A stretch of 64,000 nt of DNA from Aeromonas dhakensis (lineage in GTDB: Bacteria > Pseudomonadota > Gammaproteobacteria > Enterobacterales > Aeromonadaceae). The notes beneath the pieces are model-generated. The model was not told the origin of the DNA. It did not search any database and saw only the letters and a program-made list of their open reading frames with translations. A program made the position numbers and the translations under genes. This document shows positions 27,199-36,334 of the stretch, one piece after another (the first letter of the stretch is position 1; every line of letters starts with the position of its first letter). The DNA lies in contig NZ_CDBH01000061.1 of NCBI RefSeq assembly GCF_000820305.1, positions 130,797 through 194,796 of the forward strand, in the 5' to 3' direction.

Positions 27199-27536
27199 TC
27201 TGGCTCGCCCTGCTCCCCCTGCTGTGGACGGCCTGGCTCGGCCTGGCCGACGCCAACTGGTGGCCGCTGGCCATAGTCACCACCATGAGTCTGCTGACGA
27301 TGCTGGCCTACGCCCACGACAAGCGCCAGGCGGTGCGCGGCGGCTGGCGCATCCCCGAGTCCCGGCTCCATCTGCTCGAGCTGTTCGGCGGCTGGCCCGG
27401 CGCCCTGCTGGCCCGCCACTGGCTGCGCCACAAGACCCAGAAGGGGAGCTATCGCAGGGTATTCTGGTTCATCGTGCTGCTGCACCTGACCCTGTGGGGG
27501 CTCTGGCTCGGCCGTCCGCTCTGGCAGACGGTCTGA
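27195..27536 (+). CDS. DUF1294 family small membrane protein
   Basis: This 113-residue protein has three or four membrane segments and the DUF1294 core: AYAHDKRQAVRGGWRIPES, LHLLELFGGWPGALLARHWLRHKTQK, YRRVFWFIVLLH. It starts at a GTG overlapping the stop of the acetyltransferase gene (GTGA), so it is read from the same transcript. Many DUF1294 proteins carry a cold-shock domain in front; this one does not. The function is unknown. Confidence 0.85.
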   Translation: MIWLALLPLLWTAWLGLADANWWPLAIVTTMSLLTMLAYAHDKRQAVRGGWRIPESRLHLLELFGGWPGALLARHWLRHKTQKGSYRRVFWFIVLLHLTLWGLWLGRPLWQTV

Positions 27537-27664
27537 CGCGGGCAAAGCAGCCTCTCGACATTCCCGTCCACCCCCTTGCCGGCCATTGCAGCCGGCAATC
27601 GGGTATGAGACAACAGATGACAACAAGGCTGTTTTCTCGTTTATTCATCGGCAAGGAGTCATTC

Positions 27665-27877
27665 ATGACCATGTGGACCGGTATCGTGCTGATCGTCTTC
27701 ATCAGCGCTCTGTTCGGCTTTCTCAGCAAGCGGGCCCGCTACCAGTTGGGGGATGCCCGCATCACCGATCGTCTCGGCAAGCAGGACATGCTCATCAACG
27801 AGCTGCAGGAGCGCATCGCCAATCTGGAGGCCATCGTCATCGAGGAGGAGAAGCGCCGCCCGTTCAAGGAGCTCTGA
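27665..27877 (+). CDS. Small membrane protein, one helix plus coiled coil (PspB-like layout)
   Basis: This 70-residue protein has one N-terminal membrane helix (about 4-20, MWTGIVLIVFISALFGFL), a basic turn (SKRARYQLGD) and a charged helical tail with heptad spacing (LINELQERIANLEAIVIEEE). The layout and size recall PspB of the phage-shock system, but there is no pspA or pspC nearby and the sequence match is weak, so I do not assign it. AAGGAG lies nine bases before the first ATG. It lies 128 bases after the DUF1294 gene. Confidence 0.7.
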   Translation: MTMWTGIVLIVFISALFGFLSKRARYQLGDARITDRLGKQDMLINELQERIANLEAIVIEEEKRRPFKEL

Positions 27878-28076
27878 TCCGGCAAGCCGGGCGGCAAACC
27901 GCCAGCCCCCGGGCTGCAAGGGTTTGCCGCCGCCCCCTCTCGCACTCGCCCGCCCTCTGCCTGGCAAAAACTAAATTCACCGCAGGATCAGTCCCCTGCC
28001 ATTTTCAGACTAAATTTTCGCCAAGCTGGCCCGTTCCCTGCTCCGTCATGACATCAGTAGTACGGAGAGTGACATC

Positions 28077-28538
28077 ATGATCGCCATCGGCACCCTGCTT
28101 CCCCTCGCCTCCCTCGCCCTCAAGCTCGGCAGCAAGCTGCTTGGGGACAGCACGCCACCGGCCCAGGCCGAGCCCCCCGTGCAGGAAGAGCGGCTCGCCC
28201 CCACGGTGCAGAGCCTGTTCCAGCGACTTGGCGTCAAGGAGGCAAACAGCGAGCAAAACCGCCCCGCCATCAACCACTTCATGGGGGCGCTGATGCAGAC
28301 CCTGGGGCAGGAGTACTCGGGCCAGTCCCTGCCCCAGGCCATCGACGCCGCCCGCACCCAGCTGGCAAACGGCACTCAGAGCACCCGTCTCGACGCCCTG
28401 CAGGGCGAGCTCGACACCCTCAAGGGCTCCCTTGGCAACAGCGACCTCAGCCTCGATCAGCTGCTCTTCGCCTTCAAGCAGACCCTGCCCAATGGCAAGG
28501 GGGAAGGCGTCGGCAAGCTGCTCAATGCCAGTGCGTGA
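28077..28538 (+). CDS. Hypothetical protein, Gln/Leu-rich, possibly exported
   Basis: I do not recognise this 153-residue protein. It begins with a hydrophobic stretch ([20 protein letters not shown]) that could be a short membrane or signal segment, then a Pro-rich linker (about 24-38) and an all-helical remainder (LAPTVQSLFQRLGVK, PAINHFMGALMQTLGQEYSG, SLDQLLFAFKQTLP). The helical part reads like a folded domain rather than low complexity. The ribosome site GGAGAG precedes the ATG. The G+C content matches the left neighbours and not the acyltransferase that follows. Confidence 0.7.
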   Translation: MIAIGTLLPLASLALKLGSKLLGDSTPPAQAEPPVQEERLAPTVQSLFQRLGVKEANSEQNRPAINHFMGALMQTLGQEYSGQSLPQAIDAARTQLANGTQSTRLDALQGELDTLKGSLGNSDLSLDQLLFAFKQTLPNGKGEGVGKLLNASA

Positions 28539-28675
28539 GAAAAAATTTACGACAACAACCTTGTTTAACAAGATGATTATCTTTCGTTCGGGAGGCTGAA
28601 GATAACAGAAGGGTCTGTGGTATAGTGCAGACTTTTCATACCTGCGGAACCCCGCGTTAATTCGAGTCTTGAGCG

Positions 28676-30634
28676 ATGTTCACACCTTCTGTTCCTGTCC
28701 AGCCAAAAGCGTTTCGGCAGGATATTAATGGCCTGAGAGCATGGGCTGTCATAGCGGTTGTGCTGTACCATTTTGGTGTACCCGGTTTTTCCGGAGGATT
28801 TGTTGGCGTTGATGTTTTTTTCGTCATATCCGGTTTTCTAATGACTCGGATTATTATCTCCGGAGTAGAGCGTGGTCAATTTTCTCTTTGGGAGTTCTAC
28901 CTTGCCCGAGCCAGGAGAATAATTCCAGCCTTGTTAGTACTATGCGCAGCTCTACTGATCATTGGTTGGTTCTGGTTACCAAGTGCTGACTATAATATGT
29001 TGGCAACCCATACTGCAGCAGCTACTACTTTCCTATCAAATATGCAGTTTTGGCGTGAAGCTGGTTATTTTGATGCGGCGTCACATGAAAAATGGCTGTT
29101 GCATACCTGGTCATTATCCGTGGAGTGGCAATTTTATATACTATTACCATTGGTTGTAATATTAGCGTGGCGTTTATTTGGAAAGCGAGGAGTCAGAATA
29201 GCCTTGGCTATTATCGGCCTATCTTCTTTCGTGCTTTCCATTTATACAACTCAACGCTGGCCAAGTGCTGCATTTTACCTGTTACCAACCAGAGCATGGG
29301 AAATGCTGGCAGGAGGGTTTATATGGTGGGCTATAAGATCAAGGACCATTCCTGTACAGCCGGCAAAGGTCATGGAAGCTGTTGGTATGCTCATGATAGT
29401 GAGTGCCATTGCGTTCTTTGATGCCTCCATGGGATGGCCTGGATTTTATGCACTGCTACCAACAGCAGGAGCTATGTTAATACTGGCTGCTGGTAGACAA
29501 AACTCGTTGTTCACTAGCAATTTCATCGCACGACATCTTGGTGCAAGCTCCTATTCAATTTATTTATGGCATTGGCCATTGGTCGTCATATTGAATTATC
29601 TTGGGGAAACGAGCAACATCACTTTAATAATCTTGGGGATTTTACTCTCACTTATAGCTGGTGAGTGCTCATTCCGGTTTGTTGAAAACCCAAGCAGGAT
29701 AACCCTTGGCAAGCTGAGCAGGTATAAAGAACCGATACTTATCGGCGTCCCAGCAATGCTCATACTCATTACATCATATGGTGTCATTGCAACCAAAGGT
29801 GCCAATTATGTGTGGCGACAAGGTGCTTCATCATTATCTTCAGAGTATATGGACAAATATTCAAGAGATAATTATCTAACGCCCTCTACCAGGGCAGAAT
29901 ACAGATTGGAATGTGATTTTTTTGATGATGAAAAATACATTGCAAAGCATGGTGAAATAGCTGCTTCCTGCACCCAGAAACAAGAGGGAATGCGTGGGGT
30001 ATTTCTTTGGGGAGATTCACACGCACAAGCGCTATCCTATGGTCTTAGACTGCATCTCAAAAAAGACACATCATTATACCAAGTCGCTACCTCTGCATGT
30101 CAGCCACATCTAGGTGGGGACTCTGCAACTAAGGGTGAGTTCAAGCTGGCATGTGACCGGTCCAACGAATTTGCTTTGCATGAAATAGCTCGTTTAAAGC
30201 CTGAAATAGTCATCATGGTTCAGAAAGGTGATCATGATAAAAACAATTTCAGCAATATCATTGAGCACCTTGATGGTATTGGTATAAAACATATCGTTAT
30301 ATTAGGGCCTGTACCACAATGGCAACCATCCTTGCCAAGGACGATAGCCCTTAGACATTTTTCAACACATGAAGTTAGATTCAATGACAATTCATTTGAC
30401 CAGTCCCTCTTTACCAGTGACCGGAGAATGAAAGATATGATGTCAGGATATAATTCAACCAACTATATATCTTTACTTGACCACCTCTGTGAGGACGGAA
30501 AATGTCTTGCCAAGGTCGATGACAAAAATACGCCATTGGTATGGGATTATGGCCACTTATCCACGTCTGGAGCAGATTTTGTCGTGAAAGAAATCCTGCT
30601 GAAAGATCCAACCCTCAGCATGTATCTACAATAA
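28676..30634 (+). CDS. OafA-type acyltransferase with C-terminal SGNH domain (probable O-antigen acetylase)
   Basis: This 652-residue protein has an acyltransferase-3 domain (about 10-350: FRQDINGLRAWAVIAVVLYHF, GGFVGVDVFFVISGFLMT, HTWSLSVEWQFYILLPL) with about ten helices, followed by a periplasmic SGNH domain (about 420-652) whose nucleophile is in LWGDSHAQAL and whose Asp-His pair is in WDYGHLSTSGADF. Such proteins move acetyl groups from the cytoplasm onto O-antigen or other envelope sugars. The gene is strikingly A+T-rich with AT-ending codons, unlike the genes on both sides, which points to horizontal acquisition. No other polysaccharide genes flank it. Confidence 0.88.
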   Translation: MFTPSVPVQPKAFRQDINGLRAWAVIAVVLYHFGVPGFSGGFVGVDVFFVISGFLMTRIIISGVERGQFSLWEFYLARARRIIPALLVLCAALLIIGWFWLPSADYNMLATHTAAATTFLSNMQFWREAGYFDAASHEKWLLHTWSLSVEWQFYILLPLVVILAWRLFGKRGVRIALAIIGLSSFVLSIYTTQRWPSAAFYLLPTRAWEMLAGGFIWWAIRSRTIPVQPAKVMEAVGMLMIVSAIAFFDASMGWPGFYALLPTAGAMLILAAGRQNSLFTSNFIARHLGASSYSIYLWHWPLVVILNYLGETSNITLIILGILLSLIAGECSFRFVENPSRITLGKLSRYKEPILIGVPAMLILITSYGVIATKGANYVWRQGASSLSSEYMDKYSRDNYLTPSTRAEYRLECDFFDDEKYIAKHGEIAASCTQKQEGMRGVFLWGDSHAQALSYGLRLHLKKDTSLYQVATSACQPHLGGDSATKGEFKLACDRSNEFALHEIARLKPEIVIMVQKGDHDKNNFSNIIEHLDGIGIKHIVILGPVPQWQPSLPRTIALRHFSTHEVRFNDNSFDQSLFTSDRRMKDMMSGYNSTNYISLLDHLCEDGKCLAKVDDKNTPLVWDYGHLSTSGADFVVKEILLKDPTLSMYLQ

Positions 30635-30642
30635 TTTTTAAG

Positions 30643-30671
30643 TAAATGGCAGCCAATAAGGCTGCCATTTA
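30643..30671. terminator. Inverted repeat, probable terminator between convergent genes
   Basis: A perfect 12-base-pair stem TAAATGGCAGCC / GGCTGCCATTTA (30643-30654 with 30660-30671) lies nine bases after the acyltransferase stop and before the paiB-like stop. The T-run is weak on the plus strand; on the minus strand the stem leads into TTAAAAATTATT. Confidence 0.65.
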
Positions 30672-30699
30672 CTGCTGATAAAAATTAAAGCTGCAGATA

Positions 30700-31335
30700 C
30701 TATACCAGCGGTTCGAGCAACCTTTGTATGGCTGCGGCCAACTCCCCCCTACCCTGCCCTCGTAGAGCCTCGACAGCCCCCAACCTGTCGGCCGCCTCCT
30801 TGTTCTGACCCAACTTGAACTTGCCGACCAGCCCGGTTATCTCGATTTCAATGCCGACGACCGCCTGCACCATGGTCTCGAGATAGTCTCGCGGCGCATC
30901 CGCCATCTTCCATGGGGTCGTCTCCCCGGCCTCATGATGACGAGTCAGATTTGCCAGCAGCCGGCGCACGAAGCGGGCATCGTCGCGGATCTGGATGCGA
31001 CCGTGAGCATGCACCACGCTGTAGTTCCAGGTCGGCACCAGCTTGTGATGCTCCTGCTTGCCCGGATACCAGCTGGGAGAGATGTAGCCATCTGCAGCCT
31101 TGAAGATCACCAGCACCTCGTCACCGTCTTTCACCTCCTGCCAGAGTGGATTGTTGCGGGCAACATGGGCACGCAGGACGCCATGTTCCCCTGCTCCAGC
31201 ATCGAATTCGAACGGCAGGTGGTTGGCATCCAGCCCCCCTTCACCATGGGTGATCAGAGCCCCCAGCGGATAGGCCCGGATCAGCTGGTGCAGCCTCTCG
31301 GAGTCGGTGACGGCAAAATGGGGTGGCAGGTACAT
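30700..31335 (-). CDS. PaiB-like FMN-binding protein
   Basis: This 211-residue protein of the PaiB/FMN_bind_2 family starts MYLPPHFAVTDSERLHQLIR and has the family segments DANHLPFEF, HVARNNPLW, YISPSWYPGKQEHHKLVPTW and a C-terminal helix (QNKEAADRLGAVEALRGQG). In Bacillus PaiB is a repressor of sporulation and protease genes; in Gram-negatives the role is not established and the split-barrel fold suggests flavin or heme-related binding. I chose the ATG at 31333-31335 over a longer frame to 31413. It is a single gene. Confidence 0.87.
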   Translation of the reverse strand: MYLPPHFAVTDSERLHQLIRAYPLGALITHGEGGLDANHLPFEFDAGAGEHGVLRAHVARNNPLWQEVKDGDEVLVIFKAADGYISPSWYPGKQEHHKLVPTWNYSVVHAHGRIQIRDDARFVRRLLANLTRHHEAGETTPWKMADAPRDYLETMVQAVVGIEIEITGLVGKFKLGQNKEAADRLGAVEALRGQGRGELAAAIQRLLEPLV

Positions 31336-31438
31336 GCAGGTTCCTTCTGGTTGGCGCTGAGTTCCATTCAGCCTGGTCAGGGATTTATGCCCACTTTGCC
31401 GCCCTCGGGGCAAGCGAAACAGGCTGATAAGCCGACAT

Positions 31439-31461
31439 AAAAAAGAGGGCTGACGCCCTCT
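31439..31461 (-). terminator. Rho-independent terminator of the arg operon
   Basis: On the minus strand the stem AGAGGGC / GCCCTCT with loop GTCA is followed by a run of at least six T. It begins 20 bases after the argH stop. Confidence 0.85.
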
Positions 31462-31479
31462 CTGGATGTTCCTGTGCGT

Positions 31480-32862
31480 TTAGGCGCGTTTGGCCAGCCA
31501 CTGTTCGGCGGCGGTGAGGGCCAACTCGATCTGCTCGCGGGCGACGCCGCCCTTGGCGACCCGCTTGGCCAGGGTCGCCTCCAGCTCCAGGTTCGGATAG
31601 ACATCCTCCCCCACCACCGGGCTGAAGCGCTGGAACTCGCCGATGGTCAGCTCCTCCAGCGGCTTCTTCACCTGGATCGCGTAGACCACGGTTTCACCGA
31701 CGATATGGTGCGCCTCACGGAACGGAATGCCCTTGGCCACCAGATAGTCCGCCAGCTCGGTGGCGTTGGCGTAGCCGCCCTGGGCCGCCGCCATGGTGCG
31801 CTCGCCGTTGACCTTCAGATCGATCAGCACCAGGGCCGCCATGTCGAGGCAGTCGTGCCAGGTGTCGAGGGCATCGAACAGCCCCTCTTTGTCTTCCTGC
31901 ATGTCCTTGTTGTAGGCCAGCGGCAGCGCCTTGAGGCTCATCAGCATGCCCATCTGGGCGCCGACCACCCGGCCGGTCTTGCCACGAATAAGCTCCAGCG
32001 CATCCGGGTTCTTCTTCTGCGGCATCAGCGACGAGCCGGAAGTAACCGCATCGGAGAGCTCGACAAAACCCGCCTCGCCGGTGTTGTAGAAGATGAGATC
32101 TTCGGCAAAGCGCGACAGGTGGGTCATGGAGAGGGACGCCACGTGCATCAGCTCCACCACGTGATCCCGATCGGAGACCGAATCCAGGCTGTTGCGGGTG
32201 GCGCCAGCAAACCCCATATCGAGCGCCAAGGCTTCGCGGTCGATGGCGTAGGCGGTGCCCGCCAGCGCACCGCAGCCGAGCGGGCTGGTGTCGAGGCGCT
32301 TGAGGGCATCCTGCAGCCGGGAATAATCCCGCTCCAGCATCTCCACATAGGCCAGCGCCCAGTGGGCGTAGGTGACCGGCTGGGCCCGCTGCAGATGGGT
32401 GTAGCCCGGCAGCACGGCGGCCTGATTGGCGCGGGCGGAGGCCACCAGCCCCTGTTGCAGAGCGGTGATGGAGCCGAGCAGCAGCTCACCCTGTGCCTTG
32501 CACCAGAGTTTGAGGTCGGTGGCGACCTGATCGTTGCGCGAGCGGCCGGTGTGCAGCTTCTTGCCAAGATCGCCGACCGCGGCGATAAGCTGGCTCTCGA
32601 CCCAGGAGTGGATATCTTCGGCGTCCGAGCTCAGGATCTGCTGGGGATCCTGCTGCACCGAGGCGAGCAGCACTTCCATCGCCTGTTGCAGCTTGCCCTG
32701 TTCACCCTCGGTCAACACGCCCACCTTGACCAGCGCTTTGGCCCAGGCCATGGAGCCTTGAATATCCTGCTCCGCCAGCCGGTAATCGAACCGCAGCGAA
32801 TCGTTGAACTGCTTGAACCGGCTATCAGCTCCCTGACTGAAGCGTCCACCCCAAAGTGCCAT
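31480..32862 (-). CDS. argH: Argininosuccinate lyase ArgH
   Basis: This 460-residue enzyme cleaves argininosuccinate to arginine and fumarate, the last step of arginine synthesis. The fumarate-lyase signature [15 protein letters not shown] holds the catalytic serine loop; [17 protein letters not shown] is the other substrate-binding segment. The length is that of E. coli ArgH, with no ArgA fusion (Vibrio carries an ArgH-ArgA fusion). It is the last gene of argCBFGH but lies 443 bases from argG, with REP-like repeats in between. AAGGAG precedes the ATG. Confidence 0.95.
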   Translation of the reverse strand: MALWGGRFSQGADSRFKQFNDSLRFDYRLAEQDIQGSMAWAKALVKVGVLTEGEQGKLQQAMEVLLASVQQDPQQILSSDAEDIHSWVESQLIAAVGDLGKKLHTGRSRNDQVATDLKLWCKAQGELLLGSITALQQGLVASARANQAAVLPGYTHLQRAQPVTYAHWALAYVEMLERDYSRLQDALKRLDTSPLGCGALAGTAYAIDREALALDMGFAGATRNSLDSVSDRDHVVELMHVASLSMTHLSRFAEDLIFYNTGEAGFVELSDAVTSGSSLMPQKKNPDALELIRGKTGRVVGAQMGMLMSLKALPLAYNKDMQEDKEGLFDALDTWHDCLDMAALVLIDLKVNGERTMAAAQGGYANATELADYLVAKGIPFREAHHIVGETVVYAIQVKKPLEELTIGEFQRFSPVVGEDVYPNLELEATLAKRVAKGGVAREQIELALTAAEQWLAKRA

Positions 32863-33026
32863 ACTGCTCTCCTTGAATGCGTTGTCGGTAGGCGTTTGCG
32901 CCTGCCATACTCGCGCGGCCTCTTGGCCTGCGCACAGAAATCTTGCCCTGTATTTTTCTGTATAACAGTGCGCTGGTGAGGAGTGCTGTTGCCGTTGAAC
33001 ACGTCACACCCAGCAACTACGAACCG

Positions 33027-33125
33027 ATCCCCTCTCCCTTTGGGAGAGGGCTAGGGTGAGGGCAATTTCCCCCCTCATCCCCAACCCTTCTCCCCCTGTT
33101 TTCCACGTAAGCGGGAGAAGGGGGC
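33027..33125. repeat. REP-like inverted-repeat block
   Basis: The block has a hairpin CCCTCTCCC-TTT-GGGAGAGGG (33029-33049), the linker AGGGTGAGGG, CCCCTCATCCCCAACCC, and a second hairpin CCCTTCTCCC / GGGAGAAGGG (33085-33094 with 33113-33122). This 'CCCTCTCCC...GGGTGAGGG' vocabulary is typical of repetitive extragenic elements in gammaproteobacteria. Copies elsewhere in the genome are expected but cannot be seen in this window. Confidence 0.6.
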
Positions 33126-33254
33126 AAAGCACACCCCTCATTGAAAGCCGCCCCTGTTATCTCATAGACATGTCCCAGGCGCAGCCCTCTTGTCACAGCT
33201 CATCGGTTATCCTTCCCCCGCTCACAGGCGAGGGAATCAGGTCGCCGCTTATGA

Positions 33255-33277
33255 GTGAGGGGGCCAAGCCCCCTCAC
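33255..33277. terminator. Strong hairpin downstream of argG
   Basis: A perfect 10-base-pair stem GTGAGGGGGC / GCCCCCTCAC with a CAA loop lies 28 bases after the argG stop (minus strand). There is no T-run, so it is more likely a transcript-stabilising or REP-type hairpin than a true terminator. Confidence 0.5.
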
Positions 33278-33305
33278 CTGTTTCTGCGGCTTGGAACCTA
33301 TAGGG

Positions 33306-34541
33306 TTAGCCGTGGGTGTGATCACCACCGATCGCCTGATGCTGCTCTTTCATGGCGCGGATCCGGCTGGCCAGGGTGTAGAGACGGATAAAGCCTTCGG
33401 CATGGCTCTGGTCGTACACTTCGTCGGCGCCGAAGGTGGCGAAGTCTTCGGAGTAGAGACTGTTCGGCGACTTCTTCTGCACCGCGGTGACCTGACCCTT
33501 GTACATCTTCAGCACCACTTCACCGTCCAGATCTTCGGCAATGGCGTTGGCAGAGGCGACGATGGCCTTGCACAGCGGGGTGAACCAGCGACCGTCATAG
33601 ACCAGGTGGGAGAACTCGGCACCCAGCTTTTCCCGCCAGGCGCGGGTCGGGCGATCCAAGACCAGCTCCTCTACCGCGCGCAGCGCAGCGACCATCACGG
33701 TACCGCCCGGGGTCTCGTAGCAGCCGCGTGACTTCATGCCCACCATCCGGTTTTCGGTGATGTCGATGCGGCCCACGCCGTGCTTGCCGGCACGCTCGTT
33801 CAGGGTCATCAGGATCTGGTGCGGGCTGAGCGGCTGGTCGTCAACGGCCACCACTTCACCCTGGGCCACGGTCAGCTTGACGTACTCCGGCTGATCCGGT
33901 GCCTGTTCGGCCGGTACGGTCCACTGCCAGACCGCTTCGGACGGCTCGTTCCAGGTGCTCTCCAGCTCGCCACCCTCGGTGGAGATGTGCCAGGCGTTGG
34001 CATCGCGACTGTAGATCTTCTTCAGGGTCGCCTTGCAGGGGATCTGACGGGCTTCTAGGTAGGCCAGCAGATCTTCCCGGGAGCGCATGTCCCACAGACG
34101 CCAGGGGGCGATCACTTTCAGCTGGGGCGCCAGTGCGGCGACCGCACCTTCGAAACGCACCTGATCGTTACCCTTGCCGGTGCAACCGTGGGAGATGGCG
34201 TCGGCCCCTTCCGCCAACGCAGCCTCGACCATCGCCTTGGCGATCACCGGACGGGCCATGGAGGTCCCCAGCAGGTAGGAGCCCTCATAAACGGCGCCGG
34301 TCTTCAGGGTCGGGTAGACGTACTCTTTGACGAACTCTTCCCGCAGATCCTTGACGATGCACTTGGTGGCGCCGGAGGCGATGGCTTTTTGCTCGATCCC
34401 TTCCAGATCGTCACGCTCCTGACCGACGTCGGCGACGAAGGCGATGATCTCCGCGTCATAGTTTTCCTTCAGCCAGGGAATGATGGCCGAGGTATCCAGT
34501 CCGCCCGAGTAAGCCAGTACGATCTTGTTGATTCCGCTCAT
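33306..34541 (-). CDS. argG: Argininosuccinate synthase ArgG
   Basis: This 411-residue ATP-dependent ligase joins citrulline and aspartate. The N-terminal PP-loop [17 protein letters not shown] binds ATP and AFVADVGQ follows; [15 protein letters not shown] is the citrulline/aspartate site. It is the standard-length type-1 ArgG. It lies 53 bases after argF in the argCBFGH order. GAGAG stands before the ATG. Confidence 0.96.
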   Translation of the reverse strand: MSGINKIVLAYSGGLDTSAIIPWLKENYDAEIIAFVADVGQERDDLEGIEQKAIASGATKCIVKDLREEFVKEYVYPTLKTGAVYEGSYLLGTSMARPVIAKAMVEAALAEGADAISHGCTGKGNDQVRFEGAVAALAPQLKVIAPWRLWDMRSREDLLAYLEARQIPCKATLKKIYSRDANAWHISTEGGELESTWNEPSEAVWQWTVPAEQAPDQPEYVKLTVAQGEVVAVDDQPLSPHQILMTLNERAGKHGVGRIDITENRMVGMKSRGCYETPGGTVMVAALRAVEELVLDRPTRAWREKLGAEFSHLVYDGRWFTPLCKAIVASANAIAEDLDGEVVLKMYKGQVTAVQKKSPNSLYSEDFATFGADEVYDQSHAEGFIRLYTLASRIRAMKEQHQAIGGDHTHG

Positions 34542-34594
34542 TTACTTCTCTCCATGATGATTCGATAAAGGGTGTGATTTGGGGTCGGTTGCCG

Positions 34595-35506
34595 TTATTT
34601 GTGCCCAAGCAGGGTCAGCAGTACGGCGTTCTGGATATGCATCCGGTTTTCTGCCTCGTCCATGATGAGGGAGCCAGACCCGTCCATGACCTGAGAGGTG
34701 ATCTCCAGCTCCCGGTGCGCCGGCTGGCAGTGCAGCACGTGCTGGATGCCGGTGCGGTCGAGCAGGGCCTGGTTGATCTGATAAGGCATAAAGATATCTT
34801 TTACCTGCTCCATTGGCGTGTTGTCACCCATGGAGACCCAGGTATCCGTGTAGGCCACGTCAAACCCTTCGATGGCCGCCACGTCGTCGCTGATGTGGAT
34901 GGTCGCCCCCGACTGGGCCGCCAGCGCCTGGGCCTGCAGGAAGATCTGGGTATCCGGGCCGTGGCCTTTCGGGCAGACCAGGGTCACGTCGGTGCCCAGA
35001 GTCGCCCCCAGCAGCAGCAATGAGTGGCTGACGTTGTTGCCATCGCCGAGATAGGCCAGCTTCACCTTGGACAGATCCCCGTAGTGCTCGCTGATGGTCA
35101 TGAAGTCCGCCAGCCCCTGGCAGGGGTGGTAGAGGTTGCACAGGCTGTTCACCACCGGCACAGTGCCGTGCTCCGCCAGCTCGACCAGAGTCTGGTGATC
35201 GAACACCCGGGCGACGATGGCGTCACACCAGCGCGACAGGTTGGCGGCGAAATCCTTCACCGATTCGCGCTTGCCGAGCGCGCCGTTCTGCTGATCCAGA
35301 TAGACGCTGTGGCCGCCCAGTTTGGCGATGCCGATGTCGAAGGTGACCCGGGTGCGCAGGGAGGGTTTCTCGAACAGGGTCACCACGCTCTTGCCCGCCA
35401 GTGCCTGGCCGTACTTTTTCGGATCGGCCTTGACCGATTTGCCTAGCGCGATCAGCGCCTCGATCTGGGCCTTGCTCAAGTCGCTGTCTTTCAGAAGATG
35501 TTGCAT
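34595..35506 (-). CDS. argF: Ornithine carbamoyltransferase ArgF
   Basis: This 303-residue enzyme makes citrulline from ornithine and carbamoyl phosphate. The carbamoyl-phosphate loop reads KPSLRTRVTF, followed by HPCQGLADF, the ornithine SMG loop DTWVSMGDN and HCQPAHRE. The last motif is HCLPAHR in E. coli; the Gln form and SLRTR, as I recall, are usual in the short ArgF of Shewanella-type operons, so I read it as a normal variant rather than a different carbamoyltransferase. The start MQHLLKDSDLSKAQIE is the typical N-terminus; a longer frame upstream overlaps argB in another phase. Confidence 0.93.
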   Translation of the reverse strand: MQHLLKDSDLSKAQIEALIALGKSVKADPKKYGQALAGKSVVTLFEKPSLRTRVTFDIGIAKLGGHSVYLDQQNGALGKRESVKDFAANLSRWCDAIVARVFDHQTLVELAEHGTVPVVNSLCNLYHPCQGLADFMTISEHYGDLSKVKLAYLGDGNNVSHSLLLLGATLGTDVTLVCPKGHGPDTQIFLQAQALAAQSGATIHISDDVAAIEGFDVAYTDTWVSMGDNTPMEQVKDIFMPYQINQALLDRTGIQHVLHCQPAHRELEITSQVMDGSGSLIMDEAENRMHIQNAVLLTLLGHK

Positions 35507-35531
35507 CGGATGTTCCTTGTTCCGGTGGAGA

Positions 35532-36311
35532 TCAGAGAGAGACCTGGGTGCCGACCGCACCGCCAGCCAGCAGCTTGAGCAGCTGATCCGGGTAGCGCCA
35601 GCTGGCGACACAGACCGGTTTGCCCAGGGTCTCGGCGGCATGCAGGGCGGCTTTCACCTTGACCGCCATGCCGTCGCTGATCACCCCCTTCTCCATCAGA
35701 TCCAGCGCGGTCACCTTGTCGAGCTGGGGCACCAGCTTGCCCTTGCCATCCAGGATGCCGCTCACGTCGGAGAGCATCACCAGGTCGGCGCCGAGCGCCT
35801 CGGCAATGGCGGTAGCCGCCTGATCCGCGTTGACGTTCATCAGCTGGCCGTCTGCGGTGATGCCGATGGAGCTCACCACCGGCAGGAAGCCCTGAGCGAG
35901 GATCCCCGCCACCAGCGCCGGGTTGCCCGGCTGGCAGTCACCGACCGCGCCGAGTGCCGGGTCGAGCTGGGTCACCTGGCACAGACCGCCATCCGCCAGA
36001 CAGAGCCCCACCGCCGGAATGCCGGTGGCGATGGCCTTGGCCATCATCTGCTTGTTGGCGGTACCGGCCAGCGCGCCGGCGATAAACGGGATCTGCTCGA
36101 ACGGGGTCACCCGCAGACCGTTCTTCTTGGTGGAGGTGAGACCCAGCCCCTTGAGCAGGTCATCCACCAGGCAGCCGCCGCCGTGCACCAGCACCAGGGG
36201 TCTGTGCTGCTCATCCAGAAAGCTTTTGAGGGTGGCGAACAGGGCGGTCAGCGCCTCGTCGTTCTCGATCAGTGCGCCGCCCAGCTTGATTACCAGAGTC
36301 TGCTTGTTCAT
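35532..36311 (-). CDS. argB: Acetylglutamate kinase ArgB
   Basis: This 259-residue amino-acid kinase phosphorylates N-acetylglutamate. It opens [12 protein letters not shown] (the GG phosphate-binding turn), has VLVHGGG (residues 60-66), and [20 protein letters not shown] with [13 protein letters not shown] near the nucleotide site. The length equals E. coli ArgB, the arginine-insensitive type without the N-terminal helix of arginine-inhibited enzymes. It lies 23 bases after argC and 25 before argF. Confidence 0.96.
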   Translation of the reverse strand: MNKQTLVIKLGGALIENDEALTALFATLKSFLDEQHRPLVLVHGGGCLVDDLLKGLGLTSTKKNGLRVTPFEQIPFIAGALAGTANKQMMAKAIATGIPAVGLCLADGGLCQVTQLDPALGAVGDCQPGNPALVAGILAQGFLPVVSSIGITADGQLMNVNADQAATAIAEALGADLVMLSDVSGILDGKGKLVPQLDKVTALDLMEKGVISDGMAVKVKAALHAAETLGKPVCVASWRYPDQLLKLLAGGAVGTQVSL

Positions 36312-36334
36312 CGTTGCGATCCTTCCTTGAGTCC

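Larger units (their letters stand above)
32863..33305. other. argG-argH intergenic region (443 bases) with REP-like elements
   Basis: No gene is visible here. The argH-proximal 130 bases could hold a promoter. The rest is occupied by inverted repeats: a REP-like block at 33027-33125 and a perfect GTGAGGGGGC / GCCCCCTCAC hairpin at 33255-33277. An internal gap this long in the arg operon is unusual and may lower or uncouple argH expression. Confidence 0.6.

Noticed and set aside
27665..27877. Calling the 70-residue protein pspB
   Set aside because: Only the layout is similar; the sequence match is weak and no other phage-shock genes are nearby.
34595..35506. ArgF as a possible non-ornithine carbamoyltransferase because of SLRTR and HCQPAHR
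   Set aside because: The SMG loop and operon position fit a normal ornithine enzyme, and the same variants occur in related short ArgF proteins as I recall.
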